A DNA stretch of 5,700 bases from positions 1-5,700 of the forward strand of contig CAWVSY010000099.1 in NCBI GenBank assembly GCA_963933055.1. The letters are read 5' to 3'. Position numbers and translations under genes: made by a program. The notes below the pieces were generated by a model that saw nothing but the letters and a program-made list of their open reading frames with translations, did not search any database and was not told the origin of the DNA. Within the stretch, counting starts at the first letter, position 1. Each line of letters begins with the position of its first letter. Shown piece by piece: positions 1 to 4,581 of this stretch. This DNA is from Oleispira sp963933055 (GTDB taxonomy: Bacteria > Pseudomonadota > Gammaproteobacteria > Pseudomonadales > Oceanobacteraceae).

Positions 1-8
1 CAATAGCT

Positions 9-161
9 TTATTTACATTCCATATTCTTTAAATCTGATATGTTAGAGACCTTATAAAATTCTTGATAGGCTTTAATCATTATCGTTCCAAGAATAAATA
101 ATGAAGATGCGGAAAAACGCTGTTTAAGACGATCATCCTTGTGTCTTCTTGTTGGCTGTAT
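9..161 (-). other. Unrecognised 50-codon open frame, possible gene remnant
   Basis: Reading leftward, a frame runs open for 50 codons between a TAA at 162-164 and a TAA at 9-11. It has a basic stretch (TRRHKDDRLKQR), then a short hydrophobic patch (SSLFILGTIMI), then KAYQEFYKVSNISDLKNMECK. The only in-frame ATG is at 78-80, which would give a 23-residue peptide; a weak GGA lies six bases upstream of it. I do not recognise the sequence. It could be the 3' remnant of a decayed gene or simply chance. Apart from this frame I see nothing in 1-204 that I can name: no tRNA, no clear attC and no terminator with a U-tract. Confidence 0.2.
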
Positions 162-204
162 TTATGCACCAATCTGCCAGAATTATTCAAAGTTGCAACC
201 AAAA

Positions 205-633
205 TTAAGCCGCTATACCTACGACTAACTCCCAAGCCGACAGTATAAGCATCGCAATCAATGCAAAGCAGCCAAGTAAAAACAACCGAAGTCTCATAGG
301 GACATAATTAGAACCAATGTGCACATACGCATGAGCGAATCGACTCAACGTAAATACCCAAGCCAAAATAATGGCTGTAATACCAACAGCATCAATGCTA
401 AAAAAGACTAAACAAAGAACATAAAACAGCACAGGGGCTTCAAATTGATTAGCGATATTATTAGAAACTTTCACTACACTCTCTGGCCATACTCTATTAT
501 TTAAAGCAGCCTGTTTACGATTTACCTCACCCGCTTTTATTGCCTTGGCTTTCCTAACCCCCAGCATAATGAACATCATGAGAGTCAGCGAAATTTGCGC
601 AAGAACAGGCCAAATAATAAGATTTGAATTCAT
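205..633 (-). CDS. MAPEG family membrane protein
   Basis: A 142-residue integral membrane protein of the MAPEG superfamily, whose eukaryotic founders are glutathione-dependent enzymes and eicosanoid synthases; bacterial members are mostly of unknown substrate. Four hydrophobic segments are visible, at about residues 6-26, 67-88, 88-103 and 116-140. Family landmarks are the N-Q-F-E-x-P motif at 62-67 and, after it, the Arg98/His101/His105/Asn109/Arg114 series. The length is typical of bacterial members. The ATG at 631-633 has a strong Shine-Dalgarno sequence, AAGGAAG, six bases upstream. The gene is divergent from a TetR regulator and shares its control region, so it is probably the regulator's target. 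Family assignment is confident; enzymatic activity is not established from sequence. Confidence 0.88.
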   Translation of the reverse strand: MNSNLIIWPVLAQISLTLMMFIMLGVRKAKAIKAGEVNRKQAALNNRVWPESVVKVSNNIANQFEAPVLFYVLCLVFFSIDAVGITAIILAWVFTLSRFAHAYVHIGSNYVPMRLRLFLLGCFALIAMLILSAWELVVGIAA

Positions 634-689
634 AGGATTCTTCCTTATTGTAATCAGTTAATAACACATTAGCCTCAAGGGCTTTGCCA

Positions 690-718
690 TTTAAAAGTGA
701 GCATTCAACTTGGTTCAA
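690..718 (-). promoter_or_regulatory. Candidate sigma-70 promoter for the MAPEG gene
   Basis: On the minus strand there is a -35-like TTGAAC (713-718), a 17-bp spacer and a -10-like TTTAAA (690-695). This would place transcription start near 683, leaving a leader of about 50 nt before the MAPEG ATG. Its -35 box overlaps the -35 box of the opposing TetR promoter, so the two promoters cannot easily be occupied at once. Seen in sequence only; each hexamer matches four of six consensus bases. Confidence 0.4.
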
Positions 719-738
719 ATAGAAGGCGATGTTAAAAT
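710..738 (+). promoter_or_regulatory. Candidate sigma-70 promoter for the TetR gene
   Basis: TTGGTT (710-715), a 17-bp spacer and TAAAAT (733-738, five of six consensus bases) form a plausible promoter. Transcription would start near 745, inside the first GACAGTGTC palindrome. If this is right, the upstream start codons at 710 (TTG) and 737 (ATG) lie before the transcript and cannot be used. That supports initiation at 764. Confidence 0.45.
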
Positions 739-776
739 GGACAGTGTCAGTATGGTGAATAAAATGGACAGTGTCA
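733..776. promoter_or_regulatory. 17-bp direct repeat with twin GACAGTGTC palindromes, putative TetR operators
   Basis: The 17-mer TAAAATGGACAGTGTCA occurs at 733-749 and again, without mismatch, at 760-776. Each copy contains the odd-length perfect palindrome GACAGTGTC (740-748 and 767-775), with centres 27 bp apart. The first copy overlaps the proposed -10 box and start point; the second overlaps the proposed start codon. This is the position and symmetry expected of an autorepressor operator for a dimeric TetR protein. Binding by this protein is an inference. Because the spacing is nine codons, the repeat also reads in frame as MDSV twice, so a coding explanation is possible but less likely. 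Confidence 0.5.
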
Positions 777-1393
777 ATTTGAAAGCAAAACAGAAGCGTA
801 CCGCAGGACAAAAGCACGGCGACCTAAGGCTAGTTCTGCTTCAAGAAGGATTAAAATTACTCGATACCCAAGGGATTGAAGGCATCACGATTCGTGCTGT
901 AGCGCGCAATGCTGGTGTGGCACACTCAGCACCCGCAAATCACTTTCCTAACCGGCGAGCGATGCTGACAGCCATCGCCGCGGCGGTATTTTCCGACTTA
1001 GCAGACCTCACCATAGAAGCAATAACCGACTTAGCAGATAAACCAGCACAAGCGATACAAGCTTTTGCTGAAGCCTGTTTTCAGTTTGCTTTCGATACCC
1101 CACATCGCTATCAACTACTTTGGCAGCGCCAATTGGTCGATCAAGATGATCCCGCTGTTGCGAAAGAGATGGATCGCGTTTATTCAGCCTTGCTTTCATT
1201 ATTACGCCAGAACAAAGTAAATCACCGCGTAGATATAGAAACAGATGCAATTGCGATATGGTCAATGATTCATGGCTATATAAGTATGCGACTGGATGGA
1301 AACCTTGTCGCGGCTGAAGATACAATAACGAATTTGCCACGACATAAAGCTATTCTGCTATCACTTATTGACGGTATTTGCAGCGAGGGTTAA
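764..1393 (+). CDS. TetR/AcrR family transcriptional regulator with WHG-type C-terminal domain
   Basis: A 209-residue one-component repressor. The N-terminal TetR helix-turn-helix domain covers about residues 20-65: an AL-type helix (LVLLQEGLKLLDTQGIEG), then the DNA-binding helices ITIRAVARNAGVAHSAPANHF. The C-terminal ligand/dimer domain resembles the WHG-motif group: a hydrophobic helix (AFAEACFQFAFDTPHRYQLLW) and later W-SMIHGY with the conserved Trp and His-Gly. I chose the ATG at 764 because GGTGA sits five bases upstream and because the likely promoter -10 box ends at 738; ATGs at 737 and 752 and a TTG at 710 are in the same frame. It is divergent from the MAPEG gene and probably represses both itself and that gene through the GACAGTGTC pair. 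It ends tail to tail with the leftward gene at 1422. Ligand unknown. Confidence 0.85.
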   Translation: MDSVNLKAKQKRTAGQKHGDLRLVLLQEGLKLLDTQGIEGITIRAVARNAGVAHSAPANHFPNRRAMLTAIAAAVFSDLADLTIEAITDLADKPAQAIQAFAEACFQFAFDTPHRYQLLWQRQLVDQDDPAVAKEMDRVYSALLSLLRQNKVNHRVDIETDAIAIWSMIHGYISMRLDGNLVAAEDTITNLPRHKAILLSLIDGICSEG

Positions 1394-1421
1394 CGACTAA
1401 AGCTGGGGGGCTATAAACTGG

Positions 1422-2000
1422 TTATACACGGGTAAAAACTTCTTCCAGAATTTCGTTTGTTTCAATTTGGTCAAATATTTCAGGATCAAAATAGTCTCCA
1501 GCCCATTCATTCAGCTCTTCGTGTTCAGGATGATCTTCATCGATCCATTTTTCTAGGAAATCAGCATATCCCCACACTCCGCCAACATCTTCAGGCGGGC
1601 AGCCTCGCTTTCCTTTATTGCAAAATGGTAGAAATTGATCCTTATTGTAAGGAAGGATTTTCTCTAATGTTATTTTGTGTTCCCAGCCATCACCAAAATC
1701 ATATTCATATAAAATTGAATCACCTTCATTTTTTATAATATTTTTTACTTTGAAATTGAGTTCATCTTGTAAATCATCATCCCACTCCATGCCAAACTCA
1801 GGATCTACCATCCCATATCTTGCTTTCCCAGAAATGAACTGATGTAAGTGAGAATTCGTCCAGCCCATTACAATTTGAATTGCGTGATGAAATTCTTCAA
1901 GTGTAGCTGTATTGGATACTAGAAAACGCCTCCAAATTGGAGGGCGAATCCCTTTTAATTGGACTTTCAGTTGATAGACTTCTCTTAAATTACTAACCAT
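1422..2000 (-). CDS. Plasmid pRiA4b ORF-3 / IS1096 passenger (TnpR-like) family protein
   Basis: A complete 192-residue cytosolic protein matching the pRiA4b ORF-3-like family throughout. It has the N-terminal YQLKVQLKGIRPPIWRRF block (9-26), the FHHAIQIVMGWTNSHLHQF block (37-55), the central YEYDFGDGWEH signature (98-108) and the cysteine-containing CPPEDVGGVWGY (134-145). An acidic tail follows. The family is widespread on plasmids, in insertion elements and in integron cassettes; no biochemical role is firmly established, and the old TnpR label does not mean a proven resolvase. The ATG at 1998-2000 has AAGG seven bases upstream. A second purine-rich tract, AAAAGGTAAG, lies further upstream in a 29-nt block shared with the gene at 3543. 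The TAA stop lies in GTATAACC, which resembles an R'' box, but no good partner R' follows. Confidence 0.88.
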   Translation of the reverse strand: MVSNLREVYQLKVQLKGIRPPIWRRFLVSNTATLEEFHHAIQIVMGWTNSHLHQFISGKARYGMVDPEFGMEWDDDLQDELNFKVKNIIKNEGDSILYEYDFGDGWEHKITLEKILPYNKDQFLPFCNKGKRGCPPEDVGGVWGYADFLEKWIDEDHPEHEELNEWAGDYFDPEIFDQIETNEILEEVFTRV

Positions 2001-2012
2001 GGATTTGCCTTT

Positions 2013-2041
2013 TTTTACTTACCTTTTAATTAAGATTGGCG
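2013..2041 (-). repeat. 29-nt conserved upstream block, copy 1
   Basis: This stretch matches 3559-3587 at 26 of 29 positions. Read on the minus strand it contains CGCC, then ATCTTAAT, then AAAAGGTA, then GTAAAA. In both copies it sits immediately upstream of a gene and where the R' box of an attC site would be, but with CTTAATY in place of GTTRRRY. It may be a modified cassette boundary joined to a ribosome-binding leader. Confidence 0.7.
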
Positions 2042-2124
2042 ACGAATACGCTTTAAGTCTGCGCGCTTTCACCATAGCGTTCACTAGCTATAACAGCCTC
2101 CTCTGACTCATTATATAGTTAAAG
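2028..2124 (-). other. Possible half or hybrid attC site
   Basis: On the minus strand CTTTAAC (2118-2124) fits an R'' box, and the variant CTTAATT (2028-2034) preceded by CGCCAAT looks like an L'/R' end. However, no complementary GGCG-type L'' follows the R'' box, so the two ends do not pair as in a working site. A 5-bp inverted repeat (ATAGC/GCTAT) lies in the middle. Likely a remnant in which one half was replaced or lost. This 128-bp gap between genes holds nothing else I can name except a lone minus-strand TATAAT (2110-2115) without a good -35. Confidence 0.3.
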
Positions 2125-2129
2125 AGTGT

Positions 2130-2303
2130 CTAGTGAGCTAGGGGCGATTCAGTATATGCCTTGCCAATAAGTTCACTTGGGACAACAACCTCTACGCGCT
2201 TAGGATTAGATGAATCACAACTTACGTAAACTCCTGCTGCCAGAATTATTAGAAGTATTACCAACGCACCTAATGTCAAAAATATAATTTTCAAAACTTT
2301 CAT
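2130..2303 (-). CDS. Small single-pass membrane peptide of unknown function
   Basis: A 57-residue peptide. A short positive N-terminus (MKVLK) is followed by a strong hydrophobic helix (residues 6-27, rich in Ile, Leu, Val and Ala), then a cysteine at 29 and a 28-residue polar tail that includes KRVEVVVPSELIGKAY. It could be a membrane-anchored peptide or a signal-anchor; VYVSC29 is a poor lipobox. I chose the ATG at 2301-2303 because the frame upstream of it lies in an attC site. The start is only 10 bp from the R' box, and the sole Shine-Dalgarno candidate, GAGG (2315-2318, 11 bp upstream), belongs to the previous cassette's attC. Downstream there is only half of an attC, so the peptide may be the N-terminal stump of a longer protein. 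No family recognised. Confidence 0.5.
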   Translation of the reverse strand: MKVLKIIFLTLGALVILLIILAAGVYVSCDSSNPKRVEVVVPSELIGKAYTESPLAH

Positions 2304-2306
2304 ATA

Positions 2307-2406
2307 ATTTAACGCCTCAAACAACGGCTTGGTAAAATTGGCGGCCTTTTGCCCATGCAAAAAAGCTGACAGCTTTACCAAGTACGCTTGCTTTGACTTG
2401 TTAAGT
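2307..2406 (-). other. attC: attC recombination site, 100 bp
   Basis: Lies just after the lipoprotein gene. On the minus strand the R'' box is ACTTAAC (2400-2406) and the R' box is GTTAAAT (2307-2313); both fit the consensus. Between them are paired arms: CTTGGTAAA against TTTACCAAG, and CAAA against TTTG next to the boxes. The single strand therefore folds into the hairpin that integron integrases use. Orientation is the same as the genes, with the site 3' of its gene. Confidence 0.85.
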
Positions 2407-2414
2407 ATTCAAAT

Positions 2415-3182
2415 TTATGGACACTTAGACGCCCAAATAGCATTGGCGGCTAGAGTTAGTTTGCATTGATCTTCTGCTGTAAAGACACCAGGGATTTCCC
2501 TACCACAAAATCGCTCATATTTTATGGCAGTATCTGAATGGTAATATAAACGGCAAGATGAAGATTCAGACGATTTTCTAACAGCGACCGAAGCGATGCA
2601 CTCTGCATCAGCTGCACAGAGGTCCTGGCACCCGCCATTAACTGATTCAAATATAGACATAGTTCCTGATTTAGCGATATATCCTCCCTCTAGCTCCCAC
2701 CACCCTTCCTTAACGGTAACGCCATCTGAGTTTACGAAGTCTCGTAGGCTTATGCTGAGTAATCCATTGCTTGGGCTATCGCCACAGCTTAGAAGTCTAT
2801 TGCCCGTACCATCATCAAAAAAGTTTGTAGCTATCATTCTTGTCAATGTGCCGGTGGGGACTGTATGAGTAGCAGAAGGGCAGCCTACTGGATACTGAGG
2901 TGGTGTTAGAGATCTAAAAGTTTCACATATGTGTTGATGGTTCAGTTCTACTGTCGGGTTTTGTGACAAGTCAGAATTGAAACCACAATCATATGCATTC
3001 CATAATCCATCATGATTGGTGTCTTCATCCCTATCATTAGTTCCATTACCATTTAGATCCCAGCAATTAATGCCTGCAACTCCAGCCGCTCCTTGCGGTC
3101 CTGTCGATCCATTATCACCTTCTAGGGGGCAACCTGTAAGAAGAAGTGTTAAAAGGGATATGGTTATTAGTTTAAATTTCAT
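2415..3182 (-). CDS. Secreted lipoprotein with collagen-like patch and calcium-loop-like segment
   Basis: 255 residues. The N-terminus is a lipoprotein signal peptide: MKFK, a hydrophobic core (LITISLLTLLLTG) and lipobox L-T-G-Cys18, so the mature protein should be lipid-anchored at the envelope. Directly after it come collagen-like Gly-X-Y triplets (about 26-37). Residues 40-66 are rich in Asp and Asn (WDLNGNG, DEDTNHDGLWNAYDC), like EF-hand or dockerin-type calcium loops. The remainder has 11 further cysteines, including a PAN/apple-like CxxxC stretch (CQDLCAADAEC, 185-195), which suggests a disulphide-stabilised extracellular domain. Function unknown; adhesion or surface binding is only a guess. 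The ATG at 3180-3182 has GAGGA eight bases upstream. An attC follows 8 bp after the stop, but no clear attC separates it from the upstream gene at 3259. Confidence 0.75.
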   Translation of the reverse strand: MKFKLITISLLTLLLTGCPLEGDNGSTGPQGAAGVAGINCWDLNGNGTNDRDEDTNHDGLWNAYDCGFNSDLSQNPTVELNHQHICETFRSLTPPQYPVGCPSATHTVPTGTLTRMIATNFFDDGTGNRLLSCGDSPSNGLLSISLRDFVNSDGVTVKEGWWELEGGYIAKSGTMSIFESVNGGCQDLCAADAECIASVAVRKSSESSSCRLYYHSDTAIKYERFCGREIPGVFTAEDQCKLTLAANAIWASKCP

Positions 3183-3258
3183 TTTAAAAATCCTCGGTTT
3201 ATTGAATCAATACGTGCTATAGCAGATTTCAGTTTACGAAGTCCGCTGCTTTGCCTGG
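3183..3258 (-). other. Junction without a recognisable attC; contains a 13-bp palindrome
   Basis: The 76 bp between the DUF6881-like gene and the lipoprotein gene hold no GTTRRRY box on the minus strand. The upstream stop does lie in a weak R''-like TCATAAC, but no partner follows. A perfect odd palindrome, tattgaatcaata, occupies 3200-3212, and the lipoprotein's GAGGA ribosome-binding site lies left of it. The two genes are best read as one cassette, possibly one transcript. Confidence 0.4.
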
Positions 3259-3543
3259 TTATGAGCTTGACGGTGCATATTGCCCCCATAAAAGCTCGAA
3301 TTCTGGCTGAGTTATTGTTTTACCTTTGAACTCTTCTTGAGAATTAATTTCTTCGAGAGTAGGAACTTCAACAAAACCCAACATTGTTTTTTTAGTGTAG
3401 ATTTTATCGGTAACAAAGCCAACTTCGCCATTTCGAAAGAACTCCAACTTTCTAGTTTCAAAGTCATCGAAACCCATTTCGGATACAAGCCTATACGGTT
3501 CATCTTGTAAGTCGTGCAACCAATTGACGTCGATGTATCTCAT
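3259..3543 (-). CDS. DUF6881-like domain protein
   Basis: A 94-residue soluble protein resembling DUF6881-type proteins, recognised from memory of the family pattern. Features are the opening MRYIDVNWLHD with Trp8-His10, the DEP at 14-16, then ETRKLEFFRNGEVGF (29-43) and PTLEEINSQEEFKG (61-74), ending with a TQPEFELLW helix. No catalytic motif or membrane segment is visible. Such proteins often occur next to polymorphic toxins or in mobile islands, but no partner toxin is seen here. The ATG at 3541-3543 has no Shine-Dalgarno of its own. It overlaps the stop of a five-codon minigene that does have one, which suggests translational coupling. The lipoprotein gene follows after 76 bp with no clear attC between. 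Confidence 0.7.
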   Translation of the reverse strand: MRYIDVNWLHDLQDEPYRLVSEMGFDDFETRKLEFFRNGEVGFVTDKIYTKKTMLGFVEVPTLEEINSQEEFKGKTITQPEFELLWGQYAPSSS

Positions 3544-3557
3544 TTTATTATTGGCAT
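3540..3557 (-). CDS. Five-codon leader minigene MPIIK
   Basis: On the minus strand, AGGTAGG, a 6-nt spacer and ATG (3555-3557) begin a frame reading Met-Pro-Ile-Ile-Lys and then TGA. The TGA overlaps the start of the DUF6881-like gene in an ATGA junction. The good ribosome-binding site thus faces the minigene and lies 20 nt from the main ATG. Likely role: re-initiation or coupling to the downstream gene. It is too short to prove by sequence alone. Confidence 0.35.
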   Translation of the reverse strand: MPIIK

Positions 3558-3558
3558 G

Positions 3559-3587
3559 TTTTACCTACCTTTTGATTAAGATAGGCG
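3559..3587 (-). repeat. 29-nt conserved upstream block, copy 2
   Basis: Matches 2013-2041 at 26 of 29 positions; the differences are C/T, G/A and A/T on the plus strand. It covers the end of an attC-like structure (CGCCT arm and CTTAATC box) plus the AAAAGGTAGG ribosome-binding tract of the following reading frame. Confidence 0.7.
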
Positions 3588-3661
3588 TCTACTTTATTGG
3601 GTAAGCTCTCAGTGTAACCGTCCCAGCCCCGAAGGGGCTATGCACCAACGCCTTGTTAAAT
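3574..3661 (-). other. attC: Atypical attC site with altered R' box
   Basis: On the minus strand the R'' box is a good ATTTAAC (3655-3661), followed by the arm AGGCGT. The matching arm ACGCCT lies at 3583-3588, and the box after it reads CTTAATC (3574-3580). The expected invariant G of GTTRRRY, where exchange takes place, is therefore C. A tight hairpin, AGCCCC-TTC-GGGGCT (3625-3639), sits inside. Either the site is recombination-dead and fuses the neighbouring cassettes, or it belongs to an attC class with a different R' box. Confidence 0.5.
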
Positions 3662-3955
3662 GCGATTTTTAGGATACCAAATAAAGACTCTGTTGCTTTT
3701 GTCTGTAAGCCTAACTCCGTCTACGATAGACGAATCCAATGGATATAGCTCCATTGGATTAACACCTGAGCCATAATAACTTTCGTGAAGTATACTTTTA
3801 GCAAAGTCACGCATAGCTTCACGGCTTGAAAACTTCAGGTGCACATCACTATTATCTTCATCAGAAGTAACATTTAAATTATGCTGAGAATTGTTTAGAA
3901 CTTCATCACACGGAATATCATCAGCGTCTTCAGATATTTTTATTAAGTAAGACAT
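3656..3955 (-). CDS. Small acidic protein of unknown function
   Basis: 99 residues, no signal peptide or membrane helix. The first 35 residues are acidic and Ser/Asn-rich. The rest looks like a compact alpha/beta fold: DVHLKFSSREAMRDFAKSIL, then MELYPLDSS, then VDGVRLTDKSNRVFIWYP at the C-terminus. The strand-helix-strand pattern recalls small immunity-type proteins, but I cannot name the family with confidence. The ATG at 3953-3955 was chosen because AAGG lies five bases upstream and because the longer frame runs through the attC site at 3970-4101. The TAA stop is formed by the R'' box of the following attC. It forms a one-gene cassette. Confidence 0.65.
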   Translation of the reverse strand: MSYLIKISEDADDIPCDEVLNNSQHNLNVTSDEDNSDVHLKFSSREAMRDFAKSILHESYYGSGVNPMELYPLDSSIVDGVRLTDKSNRVFIWYPKNRI

Positions 3956-3969
3956 ACACACCTTCTGAC

Positions 3970-4101
3970 ATTTAACGCCGCTAACAACGGCAGATTTGTG
4001 ATTGTGGATTTTGTGCAACAATGGCGTAGCCATGCACAAAAGGTACGAGCGCAAAACTGTCCAAGGAGCACAGCGACTGATGTTGCTTGGCCTTGTTAAA
4101 G
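3970..4101 (-). other. attC: attC recombination site, 132 bp
   Basis: On the minus strand R'' is CTTTAAC (4095-4101), followed by AAGGCC, and R' is GTTAAAT (3970-3976), preceded by TTAGCGGC. Inside is a strong imperfect hairpin at 4009-4041: TTTTGTGC pairs with GCACAAAA, and ATGGC pairs with GCCAT. In length and layout it resembles the long repeat-type sites of Vibrio chromosomal integrons. Confidence 0.85.
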
Positions 4102-4476
4102 CCTTTTCTGATAATACCATTTACTGAGTCTATGAAATATAAATGACATACCACAAGAACGGCAATAAAACGGGATACGCATTGCATGTACAGTATTACG
4201 ACCACAAGCTGTACAGTGATACGGGTCAGATATTTTGACCCCCGATATAACTGCAAAAATTATTGCTAAAGGTGGAATAGCAATTAACGCAACATGATTA
4301 TAATGCTCCTTTAATATTACGTAAGGAGAAAATGCAATAATAAATATTATAAACATAATCAAAAAACATGAAAAATAGCGCAACCACCATTTAACTTGCG
4401 CAGCTCTTCGATAGGACTTACTAGTAATTAATGCCTGAGCTTCCTTTATGCTTATTTGTTCTTTCTTGAATATCAC
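4096..4476 (-). CDS. Two-helix membrane protein with C-terminal zinc ribbon
   Basis: 126 residues if translation starts at the GTG at 4474-4476. A basic cytosolic N-terminus (about 1-29) is followed by two transmembrane helices (about 31-53 and 61-80). A treble-clef or zinc-ribbon-like module comes next, with C88-TA-C91 and C105-RS-C108 separated by 13 residues, then a basic tail. The arrangement suggests a membrane protein with a zinc-binding cytosolic domain; its partner is unknown. There is no ATG between the attC boundary and the first helix. GTG is preferred because TGGAA lies six bases upstream and because the ATG at 4563 lies inside the preceding attC. The TAA stop coincides with the R'' box of the attC at 3970-4101. 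No family recognised. Confidence 0.65.
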   Translation of the reverse strand: MIFKKEQISIKEAQALITSKSYRRAAQVKWWLRYFSCFLIMFIIFIIAFSPYVILKEHYNHVALIAIPPLAIIFAVISGVKISDPYHCTACGRNTVHAMRIPFYCRSCGMSFIFHRLSKWYYQKRL

Positions 4477-4491
4477 TAATTTTCCATTGGA

Positions 4492-4580
4492 CTTTAACGC
4501 TTTAGCTAATGGGCGCGCGTCTAGCGCGTCCAGTGGAGGCCGTCTTTTTGGCCGGAACAACATTCAGCGTATTGTTAAAT
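4492..4580 (-). other. attC: attC recombination site, 89 bp
   Basis: On the minus strand R'' is ATTTAAC (4574-4580) and R' is GTTAAAG (4492-4498), which departs from consensus only at the last base. The arms GCTGAATG and CATTAGC pair with one unpaired G, the extrahelical-base asymmetry that orients integrase binding. A GC-rich core follows, with GGCC repeats and GACGCGC present twice. It begins 1 bp after the preceding gene's stop. Confidence 0.85.
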
Positions 4581-4581
4581 G

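Noticed and set aside
710..763. TTG at 710 or ATG at 737 as the TetR start
   Set aside because: Both lie at or upstream of the expected transcription start and have no well-placed Shine-Dalgarno sequence. The ATG at 764 has GGTGA at five bases. The alternative at 752 cannot be excluded.
1386..1427. A true attC at the TetR/pRiA4b-type junction
   Set aside because: The boxes are only partly consensus and the sequence between them does not form paired arms, so I did not list it as a site.
2110..2115. Perfect TATAAT on the minus strand as a promoter for the pRiA4b-type gene
   Set aside because: No acceptable -35 hexamer is found at 16-18 bp. In AT-rich DNA a lone hexamer is weak evidence.
2596..2868. 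Plus-strand open frames such as those at 2596-2868, 3016-3222, 4448-4696 and 5255-5476
   Set aside because: They lie opposite genes with clear protein features, lack ribosome-binding sites, and read as low-order sequence.
3625..3639. AGCCCC/GGGGCT hairpin as a transcription terminator
   Set aside because: No U-tract follows on the minus strand, and it lies inside the attC-like structure, which explains it better.
3956..4120. Longer N-terminus for the 99-residue protein
   Set aside because: The extra 55 codons run through the attC at 3970-4101. The ATG at 3955 has a well-spaced AAGG.
4477..4563. Longer N-terminus for the zinc-ribbon membrane protein, starting at the ATG at 4563
   Set aside because: It would be translated from inside the preceding attC site, has no Shine-Dalgarno sequence, and would belong to another cassette.
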